From NCBI RefSeq assembly GCF_009176725.1, contig NZ_AP020337.1, positions 3,410,001 through 3,474,000 on the forward strand: a DNA stretch of 64,000 nucleotides. The letters are read 5' to 3'. Both the position numbers and the translations under genes were made by a program. This DNA comes from Pseudomonas sp. KUIN-1. Its GTDB lineage: Bacteria; Pseudomonadota; Gammaproteobacteria; Pseudomonadales; Pseudomonadaceae. Below, piece after piece: positions 16,195 through 25,616 of the stretch; position 1 is the stretch's first letter, and each line of letters starts with the position of its first letter. Under the pieces are notes generated by a model, which was not told where the DNA came from, did no database searches, and worked only from the letters and a program-made list of their open reading frames with translations.

Positions 16195-18009
16195 ATGCCA
16201 CTGCGTACAGACGATAACTGGCGCCACGGCGCCGTTTTGTTGGACCCTGAACACACCCGGTTTGCCCTCTGGGCACCGGATGCCTCATTCGTGAATGTCG
16301 AACTGCAGGATGGCCAGTCGCTGGCCATGCTGCCGCAGTCCGACGGCTGGTTCGTACTTGAGGCCCGCTGCAAGGCGGGTACCCGCTACCGCTTCAGGAT
16401 CGACCACGAGCTGGACGTTCCTGATCCCGCCTCCCGGGCACAGGTTGATGATGTTCACTCTGAAAGCCTCGTAGTCGACCCTCACGCTTATTCATGGCAG
16501 AACACTGCATGGAACGGTCGTCCGTGGCATGAAGCAGTGATCTATGAGCTGCACGTGGGCGCCATGGGTGGCTACGCCGGGGTGGAAAAGCACCTGCCGC
16601 GACTTGCCCGACTGGGCGTTACCGCGATCGAGCTGATGCCGCTTGCGCAGTTCCCCGGTGATCGCAACTGGGGCTACGATGGCGTTCTGCATTATGCTCC
16701 GCAATCGTCCTACGGCACGCCTGAACAGCTCAAGCACCTGATCGACACCGCTCACGGTCTTGGCCTGATGGTTATCCTGGACGTGGTGTACAACCACTTC
16801 GGCCCGGACGGCAACTATCTGGGCAGTTATGCCAAGGAGTTTTTCCGCAGCGACCTGCACACCCCGTGGGGCGATGCGATCGACTTCAGACGTCCGCAGG
16901 TGCGCGACTTTTTTGTCGACAATGCCCTGATGTGGCTCCTTGAGTACCGCTTCGACGGCCTGCGCATGGACGCTGTTCACGCCATTCGCGACAAGACCTT
17001 CCTGCCGGAGTTCGCGGAGCGGGTTCGTAGCCGCATTGAACCCGGCAGACACGTGTGGCTGAACCTGGAGAACGAGTTCAACCAGGCCAGCCTTCTGGAA
17101 AAAGGTTTCGATGCACAGTGGGACGACGACGGGCACAACACCCTCCACGTGCTGCTGACCGGTGAAACCGACGCCTACTATTCCGACTTCGCCAAAGAGC
17201 CGACGCAAAAACTTGCGCGCCTGCTCAGCGAGGGGTTTGTCTATCAAGGCGAACCGACGCGCCACGGGCATACGCGAGGCGAGCCAAGTGCGCACCTGCC
17301 GCCGTCGGCTTTTGTGTTGTTTCTGCAGAACCATGATCAGATCGGCAACCGCGCACTCGGTGAACGCTTGCCGCAACTCTGTGCGCCTGCGGCATTGAAA
17401 GCCGCCACCGCCCTGCTGCTGCTTTCACCGATGATTCCGCTGATGTTCATGGGCGATGAATGGGCGGCCAGCGAGCCGTTTCTGTTCTTCACCAGCCACC
17501 ACGGCGAACTGGCCGATGCGGTACGCGAAGGACGTCGCAAGGAGTTCGCTGATTTCGCCGCGTTCGCCGACCCGGAAAAGCGCGAGCACATTCCTGATCC
17601 GAACGACATCAAGACGTTCGAAGCCTCACGCCCGGCATTTTCCGCAGTCGATCTCGACACCGACATAGGTCAGGATCATCGCAGCTGGCTGGAGTTCTAC
17701 ACGCAGTTGCTGGCTTTACGGCATCAGGAAATCATGCCACGCCTGCAGGGCGCACGCTTCCTGAGTACCGATACTCTCGGCGACAAGGCGGTCAGCGCGC
17801 GCTGGACGCTGGGCGATGGCAGCGAACTGCGTATCGACCTCAATCTCAGCGAGCATGCGGTCGATGCGCCGCCACAAACGGGTGCCCGCGAGATATTCTC
17901 CAGCGCCGAAAAATCGTCCGAACTTTCCCCACCCGGCACCCTCAATGCTTACACGGCCATTGTCAGCCTGAAAGCGAGTGATGTTCTGGAGGAACAGGAT
18001 GAACAATGA
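16195..18009 (+). CDS. treZ: Malto-oligosyltrehalose trehalohydrolase
   Basis: A 604-aa GH13 enzyme that releases trehalose from the maltooligosyltrehalose made by TreY. An N-terminal CBM48-like domain (LLDPEHTRFALWAPDASFVN) precedes the GH13 barrel: VILDVVYNHFGPDGN, the nucleophile Asp in RFDGLRMDAVHAI, the acid Glu in WLNLENEFNQ, and FLQNHDQIGNRALGE. AAGGA lies 8 nt before the ATG at 16195. The gene starts 16 nt after glgA, and its end overlaps malQ by 11 nt. Confidence 0.94.
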   Translation: MPLRTDDNWRHGAVLLDPEHTRFALWAPDASFVNVELQDGQSLAMLPQSDGWFVLEARCKAGTRYRFRIDHELDVPDPASRAQVDDVHSESLVVDPHAYSWQNTAWNGRPWHEAVIYELHVGAMGGYAGVEKHLPRLARLGVTAIELMPLAQFPGDRNWGYDGVLHYAPQSSYGTPEQLKHLIDTAHGLGLMVILDVVYNHFGPDGNYLGSYAKEFFRSDLHTPWGDAIDFRRPQVRDFFVDNALMWLLEYRFDGLRMDAVHAIRDKTFLPEFAERVRSRIEPGRHVWLNLENEFNQASLLEKGFDAQWDDDGHNTLHVLLTGETDAYYSDFAKEPTQKLARLLSEGFVYQGEPTRHGHTRGEPSAHLPPSAFVLFLQNHDQIGNRALGERLPQLCAPAALKAATALLLLSPMIPLMFMGDEWAASEPFLFFTSHHGELADAVREGRRKEFADFAAFADPEKREHIPDPNDIKTFEASRPAFSAVDLDTDIGQDHRSWLEFYTQLLALRHQEIMPRLQGARFLSTDTLGDKAVSARWTLGDGSELRIDLNLSEHAVDAPPQTGAREIFSSAEKSSELSPPGTLNAYTAIVSLKASDVLEEQDEQ

Positions 18010-20077
18010 GCAACTGGAGAGGCTTGCGACCGAGGCAGGATTGTCGGTGCACTGGGTCGATGCCAACGCTCGGCCGCAGACCGTCAGCCCTGATGTGCTG
18101 CGCAAGGTACTGGAGGCGCTGGGCTATCCTGCTGAAAACGGCGAGGCTATCGATGCCAGCCTGCTGCGCCTGCAAAAAGCCAGTCACGGTGCCAGTGCCC
18201 CGCCACTGCTGACGGTTGATGTGGAAAGCAACCTGGACCTGTCTCAGTGGTTTGCTCCACAGACGCCATTCACGCTACACCTCGAAGACGGTTCTTCGCT
18301 GGATGCCAGACTCACCTCGAATGCAGAGCTCCCGGCACTGGCCCCGCCCGGCTATCAACAGCTGGAAATTGCCGGCCAGCACCTGACCATCGCGGTCGCG
18401 CCGAAAACCTGCTTCAGCATGGCAATGGCTACCGATACCTCGAAGCCGCACGGCTGGGGGTTGACCGCTCAGCTTTACAGCTTGCGCCGCGAAGGTGATG
18501 GCGGCTTTGGTGACACAGAAGCACTGGAGAAGGTCTTGCGCTCTGCTGGCGAGCGAGGTGCCGACGCGTTGGGCATCAGCCCGATCCACGCCATGTTCGC
18601 CAACGACCCTCACCGTTACAGTCCTTATTCCCCTTCCAGCAGGCTGTTCCTCAACAGTCTGTATGCGTCGCCGGGTGCGATTCTCGGTGAAAGTGCGTGG
18701 CGTCAAGCAATCGAAGACGCGCGTGTCGGCGACGAGATGAAGCGCCTTGAAACACAGACGCTGATCGACTGGCCAGCTGCGGCCAACGCCAAATGGAAAG
18801 CGCTTCACGCGCTTTACGAAGGCTTCAGTGCGGGTGATCACCCGCTGCACGAAGACTTCAACAGCTTCCGCCACAGCGGTGGCGAAGCGCTGGAAAATCA
18901 CTGCCGCTTCGAGGCGCTGTGTGCCGAGTCCGAAACGCTGAACATCGGCAACAACTGGCATGAATGGCCGGAGCAGTTCAAAGACCCTCGCAGTGACGCA
19001 GTCGCAGCATTTGCCAAAAGCCATCGCGAGCAAATCAGCTTTCACGCCTTCGCCCAATGGCTCATAGCCCGTGGTCTCGAACGCGCACAGGTTGCAGCAC
19101 GCAGCAGCGGCATGCGCGTCGGCCTGATTGCCGATCTGGCAGTGGGTGCCGACGGTGCCGGAAGCCAGGCCTGGAGCCGCCAGGACGAGTTGCTGTCGGC
19201 CCTGACCGTCGGCGCCCCCCCTGACATTCTCAACCGTGCCGGCCAGAGCTGGGGGATTTCCGCGTTTTCGCCGGACGGCCTCAAGCGTAATGGTTTTCGT
19301 GCGTTCATCGAGATGCTGCGGGCCAACTTTGCCCATGCCGGCGGGTTGCGTATCGACCATGTCATGGGCTTGCAGCGCCTCTGGGTCATCCCGCAAGGGG
19401 CACCTCCGAGCGAAGGCGCTTACTTGAATTTCCCGCTGGATGACATGCTTCGCCTGCTGAGTCTGGAATCCTGGCGACACAAGGCGATCGTGCTGGGTGA
19501 AGACCTCGGTACGGTGCCAGAAGGCTTGAGCGAAAAACTCAGCGCCAGAGCGATTCTCGGGATGCGCGTACTGCTGTTCGAACAGAACAATGGTCAGTTC
19601 AAGCCGATTCTCGACTGGTCGGATCAAGCGCTGGCGACCACCAGTACCCACGACCTGCCTACCCTCGCAGGCTGGCTCAGCGAACTGGATATCGAATGGA
19701 ATGCGCGCCTCGGCCACATTGACGAACAGCATGAATCGCAGTGGCGCGAAGAGCGCACCCGGGAATATGAAAGCCTGCGACGTGCCTTGAGCCAGAATAT
19801 CGACAGTCTGCCCTCCGAGACTGAAGACCCGGCCCAGATCATCGACGCGAGCATCAGCTACCTGGGTCATACACGTGCGCCACTGGTACTGCTGCCGATA
19901 GAAGACGCGCTGGGTGTCGAGGAGCAGGCCAACCTGCCCGGCACCATTGACAGTCACCCCAACTGGCGCAGACGTCTTCCCGGCGATGCGGCCTCTCTGC
20001 TTGATAACCCGAATGCTGCTCGACGACTGGAATTACTCTCCCGATCCCGGCTGCAGGCTACGGAGCGTGATCAATGA
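17999..20077 (+). CDS. malQ: 4-alpha-glucanotransferase (amylomaltase)
   Basis: A 692-aa GH77 enzyme that disproportionates maltodextrins. Family features are RIDHVMGLQRLWVIPQGA, with the nucleophile Asp in the RIDH motif, GEDLGTVPEG, with the acid/base Glu, and STHDLPTLAGW. The ATG at 17999 follows GGAGGA at 5 nt; the frame is open a little further upstream. Overlap with treZ (11 nt) and with treY (4 nt, ATGA) indicates translational coupling. Its placement between treZ and treY suggests it supplies longer maltodextrins to the TreY-TreZ route. Confidence 0.94.
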   Translation: MNNEQLERLATEAGLSVHWVDANARPQTVSPDVLRKVLEALGYPAENGEAIDASLLRLQKASHGASAPPLLTVDVESNLDLSQWFAPQTPFTLHLEDGSSLDARLTSNAELPALAPPGYQQLEIAGQHLTIAVAPKTCFSMAMATDTSKPHGWGLTAQLYSLRREGDGGFGDTEALEKVLRSAGERGADALGISPIHAMFANDPHRYSPYSPSSRLFLNSLYASPGAILGESAWRQAIEDARVGDEMKRLETQTLIDWPAAANAKWKALHALYEGFSAGDHPLHEDFNSFRHSGGEALENHCRFEALCAESETLNIGNNWHEWPEQFKDPRSDAVAAFAKSHREQISFHAFAQWLIARGLERAQVAARSSGMRVGLIADLAVGADGAGSQAWSRQDELLSALTVGAPPDILNRAGQSWGISAFSPDGLKRNGFRAFIEMLRANFAHAGGLRIDHVMGLQRLWVIPQGAPPSEGAYLNFPLDDMLRLLSLESWRHKAIVLGEDLGTVPEGLSEKLSARAILGMRVLLFEQNNGQFKPILDWSDQALATTSTHDLPTLAGWLSELDIEWNARLGHIDEQHESQWREERTREYESLRRALSQNIDSLPSETEDPAQIIDASISYLGHTRAPLVLLPIEDALGVEEQANLPGTIDSHPNWRRRLPGDAASLLDNPNAARRLELLSRSRLQATERDQ

Positions 20078-22857
20078 CCCGTCCATTACAACCGTTGCGC
20101 GCCACCCAGCGCCTGCAATTCCACAAGGATTTCACCCTCGACGACGCCGTACCGCTGGTGCCCTACTTCGCCAGTCTGGGTATCAGCCACCTCTACGCGT
20201 CGCCACTGCTCAAAGCGCGTGCCGGTTCGATGCACGGCTATGACGTGGTCGACCCGACGGTCATCAACCCGGAACTGGGCGGCGAACCTGCCCTGCTGCG
20301 CCTGGTCGAGACCTTGCGCGAGCACGGCATGGGCCTGATTCTCGATATCGTGTCCAACCACATGGCGGTCGGTGGTGCCGACAACCCATGGTGGCTGGAC
20401 CTGCTGGAATGGGGCCGTCGCAGTCCGTATGCAGAGTTCTTCGACATTCAGTGGAATTCGCCCGACCCGCTGCTGGAGGGGCAATTGTTGCTGCCATTCC
20501 TGAGCAGCGACTACGGCACGGTATTGCAGGCTGGCGAAATCCCGCTGCGTTTCGATGCCGAGCGCGGTTCGTTCTACATCGAACACTACCAGCATCATTT
20601 TCCGATCTGCCCACTGACCTACGACTCGCTGTTGCAGACCGTGGACCAGCCGCAATTGAAGGACATGGCCCAGCGTTTCAACGCACTGGCGCAGTTCCCG
20701 CAAGCCTATGAGCGCGCACGCCAGGCCAGGGCCGAGTTGGCCGGGCTGGCCAAGGACCCGCAGGTGCTCAAGGGTATCGAGCAGATCCTCGCGCATTTCG
20801 ATTCCAGCATGCCGGAAGGCTTCCAGCGCCTGCACCAGTTGCTGGAGCGCCAGCACTATCGTCTGGCCAGCTGGCGCACCGCCGGCGATGACATCAACTG
20901 GCGGCGTTTCTTCGACATTAACGAGCTGGGCGGCCTGCGTGTCGAGCGGCCACAGGTATTCGAGGCCACTCACGGGAAAATATTTCAGCTGATTGCCGAC
21001 GGCCTGGTCGACGGGCTGCGTATCGATCACATCGATGGACTGGCCGACCCGCGCGGCTACGGTCGCAAGCTGCATCGTCGGGTCAAAGGCCTGCTCAAGC
21101 TGCGCCCCGAGCATGCGCAGATCGATCATCTGCCGATCTTCGTCGAGAAAATCCTCGGCCCCGACGAGCCGCTGCGTAAAGACTGGAGCGTTGACGGCAC
21201 GACAGGTTACGAGTTCATGAACCAGGTGTCATTGCTGCAGCATGACCCTAAGGGCGAAGAGCCTCTGGGTGAGCTGTGGAGCCGCCTGACAGAACGTACC
21301 GCTGACTTCGATCAGGAAGTGCTGGTGGCCCGTGATCTGGTCTTGCACGGCACGCTGGCGGGCGATTTCGAGAACGTTGCCCAATCGTTGCTGCAGGTTG
21401 CTCGCAGTGATTTGATGAGCCGCGACCTCACTCTGGGTGCGATTCGCCGTGCCCTGCTCGCCTTGATCGTCAACTTCCCGATTTATCGCACCTATATCTC
21501 GGTGTGCGGCCGCTCGGCGCAGGACGACAAATATTTCCAGCAGGCAATGGAAGGCGCGCGCGCGACCCTGAACGAAGGCGACTGGCAGGTGCTGGATTAT
21601 CTGGCACGCTGGCTGGGTGGCGAACCGTGGCGAAAACTGCCACGCGGCCCCCTGCGCAAGCTCTACAAGAATGCCTGCGTACGCTTCCAGCAACTGACCT
21701 CCCCGGTTGCCGCCAAGTCCGTCGAGGACACCTCGTTCTACCGCTCTGCCGTGCTGCTGTCGCGCAATGATGTGGGTTTCCATCCTCAGCACTTCAGTGC
21801 GCCGGTGGAAGACTTCCATCAGGTCTGCCTGCAGCGTCTGGAGAAGTTTCCAGACAACCTGCTGACCACCGCAACGCACGATCACAAGCGTGGCGAAGAT
21901 ACGCGTACGCGCCTCGCGGTCCTGAGTGAATGCGCCCCGTGGTACGCCGAACAGGTGGAGCGCTGGAGACAGTTGGCAATGCCACTCAAGGGTGACGAGC
22001 CGACGATCAGCGCGGGCGACGAACTGATGCTTTATCAGGCCCTGCTGGGCAGCTGGCCGCTGAGCCTGGAAGGCGAACAAGCCCACCAGGAATACGCCAA
22101 GCGCATGGTGCAGTGGCAAGAGAAGGCCCTGCGCGAAGCCAAGCTGCAAAGTAGCTGGAGTGCACCGAATCAGCCCTACGAAACCGCTTGCCGCGAATTT
22201 CTGGAGCGTTTGCTGCTGGCACCGGAAGCCCTGGCGTTGCGCCAATCCCTTAGTGCGACAGCCAACCGTATTGGCACCGCCGGCGCGCTCAACAGTCTGG
22301 CGCAAACCTTGCTACGCTTGAGCGTACCCGGTGTTCCCGACTTGTATCAGGGCACCGAGTTCTGGGACTTCAGCCTCGTGGATCCGGACAACCGCCGCCC
22401 GGTTGACTACGCTGCCCGGAAACAGGCCCTGGCGGAAGATGCAAGCGTTACCGACCTGCTGACCGACTGGAAAGACGGGCGCATCAAGCAGGCACTGATC
22501 GCGAAGGTCTTGAACCTGCGTGCCGAACATCCGGGACTGTTCAGCGAGGGCAGTTATCAACCTCTGGAAATAAAGGGCAGCCACGCCGAACAGGTGATGG
22601 CCTTTGCCCGGGAGACACACGGAGTGCGCGCTATCATCGTAGTACCACGCACATGCAGTGAACTATTGGGTACTGCGCAAACTCCATTGATTAATGCTGC
22701 CAATTGGGGCGACACGCGGATCATGCTGCCGTTTGCCGACTCCGGTTCTGACTGGAAGGGACTCTTTTCTGACGTTGTCGTGACGAGTGATCGGGAAGTA
22801 CCGCTCAGTGCAGCGCTTGAAAGATTTTCCGTCAATTTGCTTATTCAAACTATGTAA
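20074..22857 (+). CDS. treY: Maltooligosyl trehalose synthase
   Basis: A 927-aa GH13 enzyme that isomerises the reducing-end alpha-1,4 bond of maltodextrin to the alpha,alpha-1,1 bond of trehalose. Motifs: GLILDIVSNHMAVGG, the nucleophile Asp in DGLRIDHIDGLADP, the acid Glu in IFVEKILGPDEPL, and TATHDHKRGEDTRTR. The length fits TreY. It overlaps malQ by ATGA, with GGAG upstream of its start. With TreZ it forms the trehalose synthesis route from glucan, important for osmotic and desiccation tolerance in plant-associated pseudomonads. Confidence 0.95.
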   Translation: MTRPLQPLRATQRLQFHKDFTLDDAVPLVPYFASLGISHLYASPLLKARAGSMHGYDVVDPTVINPELGGEPALLRLVETLREHGMGLILDIVSNHMAVGGADNPWWLDLLEWGRRSPYAEFFDIQWNSPDPLLEGQLLLPFLSSDYGTVLQAGEIPLRFDAERGSFYIEHYQHHFPICPLTYDSLLQTVDQPQLKDMAQRFNALAQFPQAYERARQARAELAGLAKDPQVLKGIEQILAHFDSSMPEGFQRLHQLLERQHYRLASWRTAGDDINWRRFFDINELGGLRVERPQVFEATHGKIFQLIADGLVDGLRIDHIDGLADPRGYGRKLHRRVKGLLKLRPEHAQIDHLPIFVEKILGPDEPLRKDWSVDGTTGYEFMNQVSLLQHDPKGEEPLGELWSRLTERTADFDQEVLVARDLVLHGTLAGDFENVAQSLLQVARSDLMSRDLTLGAIRRALLALIVNFPIYRTYISVCGRSAQDDKYFQQAMEGARATLNEGDWQVLDYLARWLGGEPWRKLPRGPLRKLYKNACVRFQQLTSPVAAKSVEDTSFYRSAVLLSRNDVGFHPQHFSAPVEDFHQVCLQRLEKFPDNLLTTATHDHKRGEDTRTRLAVLSECAPWYAEQVERWRQLAMPLKGDEPTISAGDELMLYQALLGSWPLSLEGEQAHQEYAKRMVQWQEKALREAKLQSSWSAPNQPYETACREFLERLLLAPEALALRQSLSATANRIGTAGALNSLAQTLLRLSVPGVPDLYQGTEFWDFSLVDPDNRRPVDYAARKQALAEDASVTDLLTDWKDGRIKQALIAKVLNLRAEHPGLFSEGSYQPLEIKGSHAEQVMAFARETHGVRAIIVVPRTCSELLGTAQTPLINAANWGDTRIMLPFADSGSDWKGLFSDVVVTSDREVPLSAALERFSVNLLIQTM

Positions 22858-22874
22858 TAGCTGGGAGTCTCAAG

Positions 22875-23276
22875 ATGAGTGCCGACGAAAAAAGAATTCG
22901 CGAATTTGCTTACCAAATCTGGGAATCGGAGGGCAAACCTTCCGGTCACGACGAGCGTCACTGGGAAATGGCGCGCAAGCTGGCCGAGGCCGAAGCGCTG
23001 GCGCCGAACAAGTCCGGTGTGCGCAAATCGACCAAGCCCAAGCTGCCTGAGGTAGACAGCGCCAAGGCGCCTGCCAAGGGCGCAGCCAAGCCCGCTGCAA
23101 AATCGGCGCCTGCGCCAAAGCCTGCTGGTGAAGCCAAGCCCAAGCCTGCACCCAAGGCGGCTGCCAAACCTGCTCCCAAGGCCAAGCCCGCTGCAGCCGC
23201 TGCAACCGACGCTCCTGCCAAAGAGGCGCCCGCCAAACCTGCTCCCAAGAAGCCGCGTAAGCCGTCGAATTCTTGA
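22875..23276 (+). CDS. DUF2934 protein with Ala/Lys/Pro-rich histone-like tail
   Basis: A 133-aa protein. The first 40 residues (DEKRIREFAYQIWESEGKPS, then HDERHWEMARKL) are the DUF2934 motif. The remaining 90 residues are a low-complexity Ala-Lys-Pro tail, similar in composition to histone H1 tails. DUF2934 is frequently found in bacterial trehalose/glycogen operons, but its function is unknown. GGGAG precedes the ATG. It starts 17 nt after treY and is followed by a 156-bp gap to glgX. Confidence 0.85.
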   Translation: MSADEKRIREFAYQIWESEGKPSGHDERHWEMARKLAEAEALAPNKSGVRKSTKPKLPEVDSAKAPAKGAAKPAAKSAPAPKPAGEAKPKPAPKAAAKPAPKAKPAAAAATDAPAKEAPAKPAPKKPRKPSNS

Positions 23277-23432
23277 AACTCTTCTGGCCGCGCACCGGTC
23301 AATTATTGCAGGTCTCGCTCTGACCAGAGATGAGGCCTGCTACACCCCCTTAGATTATCGTCAGTATCGGAGCCCGCGGCTTCGATAGCGGCCTTGGCCG
23401 CTCAGAAAATCATTCGACGTCAGGAAGTCACC

Positions 23433-25616
23433 ATGAATACGAAGTCCACTACACCGGCAGAAGATAATTCAGCCCCGCTAGACAACCCTGGCAGTACCCC
23501 GTCTCGCATTCGTGAAGGACTTCCCTTTCCTCTCGGTGCAAGCTGGGATGGCCTGGGCGTCAACTTCGCCCTGTTCTCGGCAAACGCCACCAAGGTAGAG
23601 CTGTGCCTGTTCGACTCCACTGGCGAAATCGAACTGGAACGCATCGAACTTCCGGAATACACCGACGAGATTTACCACGGCTATCTGCCGGATGCGCACC
23701 CGGGCCAGATCTACGGCTATCGCGTGTACGGCCCGTACGATCCGAAGAATGGTCATCGTTTCAACCACAACAAGCTGCTGATCGACCCGTACGCCAAGCA
23801 ACTGGTCGGCGAACTGAAGTGGTCGGAAGCGCTGTTCGGTTACACCATCGGCCATCCTGACGGCGACCTGAGCTTCGACGAGCGCGACAGCGCCCCTTTC
23901 GTACCGAAAAGCAAGGTGATCGACGAGGCCTACACCTGGGGCCGTGATCAGCGCGTTGGCACGCCTTGGGACAAAACGATTTTCTACGAAACCCACGTAC
24001 GCGGCATCACCATGCGTCACCCTGAGGTGGCCGAAGAGCTGCGCGGCACGTTTGCCGGTCTCGGATCAGCGCCGGTCGTCGAGCACATTCGCAAGCTGGG
24101 GGTGACCTCCGTCGAGCTGCTGCCGATTCATGCCTTCGTCAACGACCAGCATTTGCTGCAGAAGGGTATGACCAACTACTGGGGCTACAACAGCATCGCG
24201 TTCTTCGCCCCTGACCCGCGTTATCTGGCGAGCGGCAAGATTGCCGAGTTCAAGGAGATGGTTGCGCACCTGCACCACGCCGGGCTCGAGGTCATCCTCG
24301 ATGTGGTCTACAACCACACCGCTGAAGGCAACGAGTTGGGCCCTACCCTGTCGATGCGTGGTATCGACAACGCCTCGTACTACCGCCTGATGCCGGACGA
24401 CAAGCGCTACTACATCAACGACTCGGGCACTGGCAACACCCTCGACCTGAGCCACCCTTGCGTATTGCAAATGGTCACCGACTCGCTGCGCTACTGGGCT
24501 TCGGAAATGCACGTCGACGGCTTCCGCTTCGACCTGGCGACCATTCTGGGCCGCTACCACGATGGTTTCGACGAGCGCCACAGCTTCCTGGTCGCCTGCC
24601 GTCAGGATCCGGTGCTGCGTCAGGTCAAACTGGTCGCCGAGCCGTGGGACTGCGGTCCGGGCGGCTACCAGGTGGGCGGTTTCCCACCAGGCTGGATGGA
24701 ATGGAACGACAAGTTCCGCGATACGGTTCGTGCCTTCTGGAAAGGCGACGAAGCTCAACTGGCCGACTTCGCTGCACGCATGACCGCGTCCGGCAACATG
24801 TTCAACCAGCGCGGCCGTCGTCCGCAGGCATCCGTGAACTTCATCACTGCGCACGATGGTTTTACGCTGCATGACCTGGTGTCGTACAACGACAAGCACA
24901 ACGAAGCTAACGACGAAAACAACCAGGATGGCAGCAACAACAACCTGTCCTGGAACCATGGCGTCGAAGGTCCGACCGAAGATCCGGAAATCAACAGCCT
25001 GCGTCTGCGCCAGATGCGTAACTTCTTCGCCACCCTGCTGCTGGCACAAGGCACGCCGATGATTGTTGCGGGCGACGAGTTCGCGCGCACTCAGCACGGC
25101 AACAACAATGCCTACTGCCAGGACAGCGAGATTGGCTGGATCAACTGGGATCTGGACGAAGATGGCGAAGCGCTGCTCAAGTTCGTCACCCGCGTGATCA
25201 AGCTGCGTCAGACCTACCCGATCCTGCGTCGCAGCCGCTTCCTGGTAGGCGACTACAACGAAGAGATCGGCGTCAAGGACGTCACCTGGCTTGCTCCGGA
25301 TGGCAACGAGATGAGTGTTGAGCAGTGGCACGATGCCAATGGCCGTTGCCTGGGCATGCTGATGGATGGTCGCGCACAGGAAACCGGCATCCGTCGCGCG
25401 GGTGCCGACGCCACGCTGTTACTGGTGGTCAACGCGCATCACGACGGCGTCAACTTCACCCTGCCGGAAGTGCCTGAAGGTACCCATTACGAGTGCCTGA
25501 TCGACACCAATCAGGATGATGCACGCAGCAAGGAGCACTTTGCGTTCGGTTCGCAATACACCGTAACGCCGCGTTCCCTGCTGCTGTTCGAACTGAAGCG
25601 TGAAGACCAGCAATGA
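23433..25616 (+). CDS. glgX: Glycogen debranching enzyme
   Basis: A 727-aa GH13 isoamylase-type enzyme that cleaves alpha-1,6 branches. An N-terminal CBM48 (GASWDGLGVNFALFSANATK) precedes the barrel: VILDVVYNHTAEGNE, the nucleophile Asp in VDGFRFDLATILGR, the acid Glu in LVAEPWDCGPGGYQVG, and FITAHDGFTLHDLVSY. The ATG at 23433 follows AGGAAG; an upstream in-frame start at 23394 lacks a site. It releases linear maltodextrins for MalQ and TreY/TreZ. The stop overlaps the next gene by ATGA. Confidence 0.95.
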   Translation: MNTKSTTPAEDNSAPLDNPGSTPSRIREGLPFPLGASWDGLGVNFALFSANATKVELCLFDSTGEIELERIELPEYTDEIYHGYLPDAHPGQIYGYRVYGPYDPKNGHRFNHNKLLIDPYAKQLVGELKWSEALFGYTIGHPDGDLSFDERDSAPFVPKSKVIDEAYTWGRDQRVGTPWDKTIFYETHVRGITMRHPEVAEELRGTFAGLGSAPVVEHIRKLGVTSVELLPIHAFVNDQHLLQKGMTNYWGYNSIAFFAPDPRYLASGKIAEFKEMVAHLHHAGLEVILDVVYNHTAEGNELGPTLSMRGIDNASYYRLMPDDKRYYINDSGTGNTLDLSHPCVLQMVTDSLRYWASEMHVDGFRFDLATILGRYHDGFDERHSFLVACRQDPVLRQVKLVAEPWDCGPGGYQVGGFPPGWMEWNDKFRDTVRAFWKGDEAQLADFAARMTASGNMFNQRGRRPQASVNFITAHDGFTLHDLVSYNDKHNEANDENNQDGSNNNLSWNHGVEGPTEDPEINSLRLRQMRNFFATLLLAQGTPMIVAGDEFARTQHGNNNAYCQDSEIGWINWDLDEDGEALLKFVTRVIKLRQTYPILRRSRFLVGDYNEEIGVKDVTWLAPDGNEMSVEQWHDANGRCLGMLMDGRAQETGIRRAGADATLLLVVNAHHDGVNFTLPEVPEGTHYECLIDTNQDDARSKEHFAFGSQYTVTPRSLLLFELKREDQQ

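Noticed and set aside
18275..19957. A 560-codon open frame on the minus strand
   Set aside because: It is antisense to malQ, which has clear GH77 motifs; no recognisable product.
24066..25331. A 421-codon open frame on the minus strand
   Set aside because: It is antisense to glgX, which has intact GH13 motifs.
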